This document shows positions 51,801 through 61,962 of a stretch of DNA of 64,000 nucleotides, piece by piece. The position numbers were made by a program, and so were the translations under genes. The stretch is from Rostratula benghalensis (lineage: Eukaryota > Chordata > Aves > Charadriiformes > Rostratulidae): contig VXAI01000015.1 of the NCBI GenBank assembly GCA_013399305.1, forward strand, positions 8,162,813 to 8,226,812, written 5' to 3'. Below the pieces are notes generated by a model that searched no databases, had not been told where the DNA came from, and saw only the letters and a list, made by a program, of their open reading frames with translations. Each line of letters begins with the position of its first letter. Position 1 is the first letter of the stretch.

Positions 51801-54800
51801 GATGTGGGCCCCCAGGCTCCTGCCGTGGAGGGCACATCAGAGGCAGAGCCTCCTGCCTGGGCTGATCCCGCTCCCGTCCTCCTCCCCAGCCGAGCTGTGG
51901 GGCACGTGGGCCGATTCCTCCCGCATTCCTCCCGTCAACTCGTCGGTTTAATCCTTTAAACTATTTCATTAAGTCACCCCACTTCACCCACTCAGCGATG
52001 CCTCCCCGAGACAGGCCAGAGAAACAAGTGGAAGCTCTCCAGCAGCGCCACGGGGAATGAAAAGGAAGGTGAATAATGGTTTCAAGGATGAAGAAAGTGG
52101 CTTCCAACAGGCGGGCGCGAAGGTCAGCCAGGACACAGACAACGGCACAGGAAGTACAACCGAGCAGCCTACAGGCACAGCAGTGGCACAGCAACCCGAA
52201 AAAGAGCTGAGCTGTTGGGTTTCAGAATCACTCCAAAAAAGGCAGCGGAGCCCAGGGAGGACTTGACACGCTGGTAAAGGCGTAAAAATAAAATAAAACA
52301 AATCTGGACAGATCACACGGGGTGAAAGCAGAGCGAGGGAAGTTCTAGCTCAACCCGGACACCCCCTCTAGTGTTTAGTTCAGCAGCCTGGCTTCCCAGC
52401 TCCCCAAAGGGCATGCAGCCAGCCCCCCATGGGGACAAGGTGCACCCCAGAAATTAGGAGACCACCAGTCAAGGGCAGAGCTACCCAAAGACAGAAAAGC
52501 GTGGGTGAAAACCTCAACACCATCCTTCTTTTTCCCCTCTGCTCCAAACCCAGCTTTTCCAAGCAGAATTGGTGTTAGAGAGAAGCTAGCATCTGTAGTC
52601 CAAGAAGTTTTGCAGGGCTGGGGGGGGAGATGCCCACATGCAGACACGCTGAGAGCAGCCCCCAGGCAGCGGTCCCAGCAGGGATGGGAGTGTTGGAGAC
52701 AACTGTTTGGATGGCAGACAGGGCAAACAAGCAACCTGGCAGCTCCCTGGAAAATCTGAAAGGGACATTTTGTCCCATTCCCTTCACTTCTGGATGCCTT
52801 GGCCCCCAGTGCTAAACCCCAGAGGTTTTTAAGCCCAGCGGCACCTGGCCACAGATCACTCAGAAGCTGCCTCCACAAGGGATTCCTCCAGCAAGGATTC
52901 CTTCAAGAAACACAGGTGTGGTTCTGGCAGGTTTGTCAGTTTGGCAAGTCCCTCAGCACGAAGTCTTTGTGCTGGCAAGATGAGCATCAGGCACAGAGTC
53001 TGGGTCCTACAACAGATACTACCTCAGTCTTGGGACTTTGGGGAGAGTCTGGTGCCATGGGGCAACACCTTGGCTGACAGATGCTGGCTGCTCCACAGAC
53101 ATGGCTTCCATTCCTGCCCCTGTCCCAGCAAGGGGGCAGGGAAATCTACCTACTCCTGTGGCAGAAGATAAAAAAATCTTTGCACTGCCTGCAAGAGGAA
53201 GACGTCTATGCACACCAGCAGCTCCAACAAACCCATTAACCACTGCCAGTTCTATGGAGAGCTGACCTGCACAAGCTCAACACCGTTGACTAAAATTTTC
53301 AGAGAAGGCAGGCAAGCTACCCAGAGAAGAGTTTTTCCCATCCTAGATAAATCTAAACAACCAACAGATGCAGTTAATGCATTTGAGGGTGTCATTTTTG
53401 GCTTATTTTGCTTTCTGGGTTTTTTTGGTGGAGCAGTAAAATGATTTTGCATCAGGGATTCAAACACCGCAGAGGGATGCGTAACCGTTTGGGAAATAAA
53501 AAACTCAATGCTTTCTTCATTACAAGTAAAGCCATGCCTATAAAGGTGTTCTGTCCATTTCACGGTCTCCAAAAACAACTCAAGAGCACTTGTCAGGCAG
53601 ACCACAGCTCTGATTTGTATGAGAAATCCCTGACTCACAGATCTTGGCAACTGATTATCAAAGATTAAGGTATTTAGAAATCAAGAGGCATTTGGAACCA
53701 AAATATTTTTCTGACCTGGCTCTTTAACACCTAAATAAACAGTAACCACACTGGCCTTTTTCAGAGAGAAAAAAAAATAAAAAATTCCCCCCCCAAACAT
53801 CCAGTACAAAGCCAGTACCTTTGATAATAGGGGCAGATACATTCCAAAAAGGGTCTGATCACCACATCTTCAAACTGGCAGGTCTCCTGCTGTTGCTCTA
53901 CCTACAGCCAAGTGAACTCCGCGCATTGCTCAACTTCAAGTCAGCAACAGTTTCCTGGAAAGGCCAGATCTTAAATAAATGTCAAATAAGTGCTCGGCTC
54001 CATGGTCTTTGAACGCCCCCACACAACCCACCACAAAATCTAAAGGCCTAATTATATCTCCATTGGCTTCCACGGCCACACCTCCGGGCCAGAAAGTTAC
54101 CGAGGGTCACGAGCCTGGGACTTTGCCTCCCCATTGTACGGAGCACGCCAAGGCAGGATGCTGCAGCCTTGCCAGGATGTGATTCAGCGTCCTGTTTTGA
54201 ACAGTTAATAAAGTCAGCAACTTCTGCCCCAACATCTCCCACCACATAACCGGGAGACTGCAGCGAGCAGGACTTGTCAAGTACGTAACGAGCCGCATCT
54301 CCCCAAAGCTGCAGGTAGAAGCCATTCACTCAACCCTGCCCCCGGTTAATAAATCCCTAAACAACTTAAAAGTCAAGGTGTTAATAATTTTGGTGCATTA
54401 AAATACAATATACCATCAATTATAACGTAGAAACACCCCCAGCTGCAGGGGGCTCTCAGTGTGGCACAGGAGAGCTGTGCAGAGCAAACACACGGCTGCA
54501 CGGAGAAGAGCCTGAATGATGGACTGGAGCTGCAGTCACTCTTCCAGTTTCCCTACTGGAGAGGCCAGCTGTAGTGCCAGCAAGGTTAAAATCAGTGATT
54601 TTAACCAAGCAGCCTCCTTACAACAAGTCCCTGGTGTGTGCCAGCCAGGCTGATGCCCGGTGATGACTTTGTCTCCTGCTGATCACCGAGCCACAAAGGG
54701 AGCTTCCATCAACCTGAGGGCTCCACCTAATTCCTGCAGCAAAGGCAAAACCAAGTCAAACCAATGCCCAGTGTAATTCCAGTACCTTCAAAGGGAAAAT

Positions 54801-57800
54801 TACTTTGTTAAACTATAACAAAAATAAAAAGCAGTAGCTAAAGGAACTGTAGAGCTGGTTATCAAACCAGTGTGGAAGAGCATGTTCCTGACCAGGTAAT
54901 CATGCAAAAAATGGTGAGTCAGGGAGATGGAAAAGAAGGGGAATGTGGTGCCTTCTACCCATCACGAAGAACCACAGGTTCCTCAGAGCTAAGTAGCCCT
55001 ATGACTCTGACAGCTGAAAGGTTTTAATGCTGAATGAAACCAAACAGATCTAACAGTTTCCTCTGAGGGTTTCAGAGGATGAACCAATCGTCATCTGCCA
55101 GGCTGCAGATGGGAGAAGGGGGCTTGGGAGCACAAAGCAGCTTGGTGAGGTACACAGGAAGGTATCAGCAAAGAGAAGAAGATCCCCAGTTTCCTCTTCC
55201 TCTACCACTTCTCTGTTCAGCAGGACACTGGGTGCTCCAGGCAGTGCTCTCAGAGCAGGGTCTCCACTTCACCCTGCAGGATGGAGGGGCAGCAGAGCAG
55301 TGTGCGCCACTGAAAGACCCCGCAAATACAAACAACCCCAACCCTGAAAAACCTCAGCCTCCCACAGCTGCCCTTGCCAGCTCTTAAAACCGGGTTTAGT
55401 GGTGTCAAACAAGAACAGTTCTCTCCATAAGGATCTTCAGGCTCGATCAGAGGCAGGAGACAACTAATTCCCAGGGGCTTCTGCAGCAGCTGAACCTCCA
55501 TCTCCACTCCAGAAGGTGCCCAAAACCACCCACCCAGCCCCGTTTCTGACCGCATTCGGATTGCGATTGGGAAGCCAGTAATGGCAAAGATTATAGAACA
55601 ACTGGCTACACAAACACACTTGTGTTTGTAATTAAAACCAGCTATTCATTATCTTGGTGCATTCCCCAGTCGCAGCTGAGAAAGAGTCAACACTCACAAC
55701 ACGACTGTGTAAAAAGTCTCCTCCGATTTGGTGCTGGAGCCAACCACCAGCGAGCGATGAAAGTCAATCGGGGCACACCAAAAAAAACCCAACAGTGTAG
55801 GAAAAACTGCACATAGGCTGTTCTCCCAGAACAGTCTGCTCAGTCTCCCCCGCACTCAACAGCATCTTCTCTGAGGTTACTCAGTGATAAGGTGGCCGGC
55901 ACCATGTACCAAGGGCTCGTGTTCAATTCAGCAGCCCCTGATCTTGTAGAACTTAAAGCTGTGCTTTACTCTAAGCCAACAGGTCCCATGGACTTGATGA
56001 AACTGCGCCAGCATTTTTATTAAGAGTTGGGTGAGTCGTCACACGGACTCCTGTGGGTACACCGCATCACTGGGGGAAAATAAAAAAATCCAAAACAAAC
56101 CCAAAGGATCAAGCCACAACATCCCATGGCTGAGTGGCATTTGGGAAGGAAGGTTTCAGCAGACACAGGTATCAGAGGGAATCAGACATGGAAAATTTTG
56201 TCTGCACCAGCCACCCCAAACCCGACCAGGCTGTTAGATCTGAGGCTTTGCTCTTACTTTTTTATTTCTGCTGTGAATCTCTACCCACTGGGGAGCAAAA
56301 AAGACTCCTGGCTGTCTGCTGGAAGCAGCAGGGATGTCACCTTATCAAGGCTTCTACAAAATTTTTGGGAAGTCATAGAAAAAGGCTTTTAAGCACATTC
56401 ATGGCTCAGAAAAGGCAGACAACAGTATCTTTGAAAGAAAAGCTGAACCTAGAACACATCTGCTCAGTCTGTTTTAGGATAGAAGCTGTTTCACGGAGAA
56501 AATAAAGAAAGAGCATTTCAGAATGACAGAAACCATGAGGAAGGTCTGCTGCTCTTAGCTGAGAGAGCAGCAAGACATGTGGCTGGTCATAAAGTCACAA
56601 ACCAGACCCATTCCTCAACAAAAACAACTCAGATAACTCATACAACCAGATCCAACTATGCAGTCTCGAATGAAAATTTTGCATTTTTTTTTTTTAAATT
56701 AATCTGAAATAATCTGTTCAGCAAGTGGATGAGCAATTTATGTCACAAATACGTAATGGCACATTCATCCCCTATCAATGAAACACAGTTTGAGCTGGCA
56801 GCAAGATGGGGTCTTGTTTCCAACAACCCTTCCTTTTTCAAGCCATCAGAACCTGGGAGGTCTGCAAAGTCAGCTGCTGGACTGCCGACCCCTGCACTCA
56901 GGGCACGTGTGACAAAGCACAGCTGTCACCTAAGCCTCCACCAAGGCTAGACCAGGCTTTAAAGATTCACAAAAACCATCACAGCCAGTTCCTGTGATTT
57001 TTATTTTTTATTTTTTCCCAAAGGCGACCTGAACTCTGCAGTTGGAGAAGCAGCACAATGAAGTTGAACAATTCTGCCACCCCATGGGCACTGGGTAAAG
57101 TCTCAGGGAAAGGATCTGGAGCAGCTGGTGGCAGGAAGGGGACAGAATCTACCCACCTCCCTGTGACAGGGGCTTCATTTGTCACTTACGCCGTGTCCAT
57201 GCCAGGGCCACACATTTCCTTCAGTCCTCGGCGGTGTTTTCCTCTGATGCTCTGCACAAGAACCATCCTATTCTTGAAGTCTATCCAGGGATTTAATTTG
57301 CAGATTTTTATCCTGAAAACCGCATATGTAAGTGCAGCCCTGAGGAGATGCCAGAGGAAGCTCTTGGGATCTAAAGTCAGCGCTGCAGCGTTTTCCAGTG
57401 GTCAGTAGAAAAGCTCAATCTCCCCACGATTTATCTGTATGGCATCACTGAGTTCATTTGCAATGAAGAGGGATAAGGCTGTATTTCCTCTTGCAGCACA
57501 AGAACCACATACACAAAAGAAGGGGCTATCATAAGTGTTTGTGATTAGTGTTTGATTTCATAGCGGGGAAAAAGCCCAAGAGTTAAGAGGCATTGCTATG
57601 TGTGACTTCAGCAGGTTCCTGCTTGAGCCTCAAGTTGTACAATAAACCCACAACCAAGCTGGGAGCAGAACCAGGAATCCTGAATTTTCCTTTAACTGAT
57701 ACATAATGCCTTCTCCAAAAAAAACCAAGCTGACATTGCAGGCTGCTATTAAACGTCTCTACACAAGAGACCACCCAGCATCCCAACGTACACTTCTGAG

Positions 57801-60800
57801 CCACAAGTACACGAGCAGGACACCTACTGAATGCCAGTCCCCCCAGTTGGGCTGTAGCCATGACAAATCACCCCCAGGACACAGAAATGGCAAGTCCTGA
57901 CACTTTCCTACTCTGTAAAGGAGCAACTTTTCTGCTGACTTCACTTGCAGGGTGAAGATGGTCTATACCCCAATATCCACTTGCTGCTCCCAAAATCACA
58001 AGGGTAACCAGATTTCAAAGCAACTCCACTTTGTCCTAGTCTCAGTCCATCGCACTGAAACAAAAAACCCACTGCCACCAGCGTCTCAGTTTTAAAATGG
58101 GGTGGAAACAACAAGATCAATCTCCAAGTAGCACCAAGAGTGGCTTTGCTTTTACCTGAAACCAGGATAATTAAAGTAGGAAGTAGTAACAAGGAGAGGT
58201 GACCAAACCTGCTGAGCTACTGTTGTGTTTTTACACTTTCTTGGATTGCAGTTTACAGGTTTGGAGGGTAAGAGCTGTCTGTAACAGCTGGGTTTGGAGG
58301 AAACAATCCACATTAATTACTCAGAGCCCCCATTAGGCCAGGGTCCCACCAAACTACAGTTATCGTTACCACCTTTGATGTCTGCACACCAGCAGAAAGA
58401 GAAGACTTCCTCTTCTCCAGCAGGATCTCCCAGCCCTTCCTCCCACCCCCCCTGTCTCACATAAAAAAAAGCAGTTTTACACAACCCCAATATCAAAGGA
58501 GTCAAATTCCTGCTGGTTAAAACCCAGGAAGGAGCAGAGCTCTCCCCTACCCACCCTTGGAGCATCCTCCTCCCCCTTTCCACCCCAGAGCCCCAGCCTC
58601 GGAGAGCAGCAGCAGAGACAGAGATGCTGTGATAACAGCAAAGTGCTGCGGCCCGAGCCGATGAGCAATTTTCTTGTTTCTTCCCACCAGGAAAAAAAGC
58701 CCACAAAACCTCTTTTATGCTTTCAGTTCATGAAACGCTCATCTCAAAACTAAACTGATAAGGGGGAGAGCATGCCCAGTGTTTACCTCTCCACAGGCCA
58801 CGCAATCACACACGCTCAAAGCTGAAGTCCTGTGTGGGATCAGGACTCAGATACAGGGCAGAATTAACAACAGTGGAAATGAAGTTTAGAGCCAAACAGT
58901 TCTGCTTACCTCACATTTAATTTACGTTCTTCATCACTGCCAGCCTCCAGCTGAGGGGAGAAAAGAAAGATACCAAGAAAGTTACAGGCTGTTTGTTTCC
59001 ATATTACCATCTTACAAAAATCCCCACATTTTTTAAAGCCGCCCCTGCACTGACAGGTTTTGGGTGGTTGTTTTCCACGGGGTTTTTCTTTCCAGTGCCA
59101 GGGATAAGTGAGACTCTCTGGTCATATCTGCCACCAGCTCCCAGTGCTGGGTGACAAAGGGGCTCACGGGGATTTTAAAGCTATTAGGTCCTAATCCTGC
59201 AAGCTGGTCCTGGAGCGCAGATCGGTTTGCAGATCGCCACTCCTGACGTCACCAGGAGCGTACACACATCGCTCCCACCGAGCCCACGGGTCAGGCCACA
59301 ACCTCTCCCCAAAGGCTGTGAACGAGGAGCTGGGCACAAATTAATGCTGTAATTCAAGGCTGTGCAGCGATAGCACAAGTGCCCTCCAGAGGATACAGCC
59401 CAAACTGCCCAGCTGGGACTGGTGCAGCCTCCAGCGTCCGAACCCCAAACTGGCACCGATGAGCAGCTCCACTGCACGCACCAGCAGGGATCCTCTGCCA
59501 TCTCCGAGTTGCCACCTGGCCAACAAAGCCACCTCCAGGCCAACAAAGCCACCTCCACCTGGATGCTGGCAGAAGATGGGTCCCGAGACCAGGAGGGTGC
59601 CCCACCTGACTGCCCAGTCATCAACAAAGCCAATGTCTGCTGCCTTCCCATTAAGCACACTGCTTTGATGGAGGGTGTGCATTAAACAGCTGCTTTTTCA
59701 AACAAAGTCCCCCCTGGAAGCAAATGCAGCTCCTCAGGTGACATCACTGGCCCTTACATTTTATTTACTCTCCTTAAAAAAGAAGTGTGCTATCTTATTC
59801 AAGCCTACATTCTGAGAGAACCAGTTTCACACTGTCGAACTCTCCAGCCACCCCTTTCAACTTCACTACTAGCTTCTGGAAAAAAATCCCATATTAAAGA
59901 AAAACAGAGTTGGGGGTAATTGCATACCAGAGCTGAACGAAGAAAAAAAAATCAAACAAAAAAACCCAAGAGGTCCAAAGATAATTCTCCTCCTTTGGTC
60001 CTGCACAAGTATACAGAAGAAAAAAGGCCAAGAGCATCCCCTCAGAGGGTGATGTTGCACTGGGGAGGTGTTTTAGACCTACAAAGCAAAGCAGGGACCT
60101 CAGAGATCGCCCTGCAATAGAAAAAACCTTTGAACTTGCAAAGCACCGGATGCTAGAGCTGGGGGGACACCAGTCCTTCAGAAATCGTGCTCCATCAGTG
60201 CTAACGCTCAGGGAACATTTTATTATTTAGCATCCACACGAAATAATTTCCAGGTGGTTTTGCAGAAGTGAAAAATAGAAGTGAAGAGTTTTGTGTGAAA
60301 TGTTCAAGCTCGAAGTGCACGTAGGAGCTAGGCTGTTCCTCACCTCTCCGAGCTAAGACTCGGGAGGCTCGAGCGCACGGGATCTGCTCCCCTTCACAAT
60401 CTGCAAGAACCAAGTAATTGCCAGGAAAAAAAAAACAACAAAACCAACCCAAATGTAACCACAGGAGCCAGATATTAGAAATATAGCCATTTGGAGGAAG
60501 AGAGATACACAAAGCCTGTCCAAAAGGACTGCAGCTGATGGTAAAAAACATACCATCCCTATTTTTAGTCTGTTTACACAGTGCAGTTGCAGTGCAGAGC
60601 CAGCCCAGCCAGGGCAGTAGGCAGAGCTCTGGGAACATCCTGAGCCCTGGGAAGGTCTGGCAGGTTTTTGGCCTTTGTAAGGTCACCCTCCTGTTTGTTT
60701 GGGTCTGTCATGTATCAATGAGGAGGGGAAAAACTTTTTTTTTTTTTTTAAACAAATGTGACTGTCTAGGCATGATGGTCGGCAGCCAAGGCTCAGCAGC

Positions 60801-61912
60801 AGAGCCAGCCTCTGAATCTGCTGCAGACTCGTCTTCTGCAGAAGCTGATTTGCAAAGCTGACCCTCCCTATATTTTCTACAAAAAACCCCCCTGCAGTAA
60901 CACCAAAACAAGGCAGAAGCACCCAATGAGTATCATGTAAAACATTCAAGCTTGCAGTGCGTGTAGGACCTGGGCTGTTCCTCACCTCTCTGAGTTAAGA
61001 CTCAGGGAGCTGCTCTGTTTACCATCTGCAAGAACAAAGTAATGCCAGGATTAAAAAAAACACCACCACCAAATGCTGTTTCTGCCTGGTTTTGGACAGA
61101 GCATCCCTTCGAGCTGCCAGGTTTTATGGTGCACCACGCATGGGATGCTGTGGACCTGGCAGCTGCTCACCAGCACCGTGGATCCCACCACGGCATGGAC
61201 ACCAGCACGGGGGCCAGATCTCCACCAGCCACGTCCTCGTCCCTCCCCAGGGACCCTGCAGAGGGGTCCTTCAGTCCTGGTCCTGCTGGGCTGAAGGACC
61301 TGGCATGGAGGTGGTGTGGAAGGGAGATGGCAGTGGAGCTAAAAAGTGCCTGGAAGTTTGTGTGTATGAACTACTCTCTCCTCCTAAGAATTTCCAGCAC
61401 CCTACGCTAACACAGCAGCAGACCTCTCACAGGCAGCAGCATCCATTTTATAAATTCCTTTAGGCTCATGAGTTAAGAGAGGCTGCAGCAGCATACTCAA
61501 AATTAGCAAGGACATTTGGTCACCATTTTCCATTAAAAAAATTCTTCTAATAGTTAGTCACATAGGCTAAACACCCCAAGGAGCCCCGATTTTCCTTGCA
61601 AGATAGACCATAAAAGATCAGGGAGCACGCTGTCATTTTTTGGTGGGACTTTATTTTGAAATTAACTTTGGAAAAGCAACAGGCTGAATTTGGAAAAGGA
61701 TGGTTTAAAGTTCCGTGGTATTTCATGCCAGAAGGGACCATTCAAACAGAATGGGAGCTGATGCCTGCCTCTGGGAGCCACCAAAGTACACATGAGCCAT
61801 GGATACCATGGATGCTGGCAGCAGAAGTGCCCTGCTACACACAATGCCAGGCGTTAAGTTTTGGGTCAGCATTTTCGAGGGGGAAAGAGAGAATCGTGCA
61901 ATAACCCCACAG

Positions 61913-61962
<50 letters not shown>

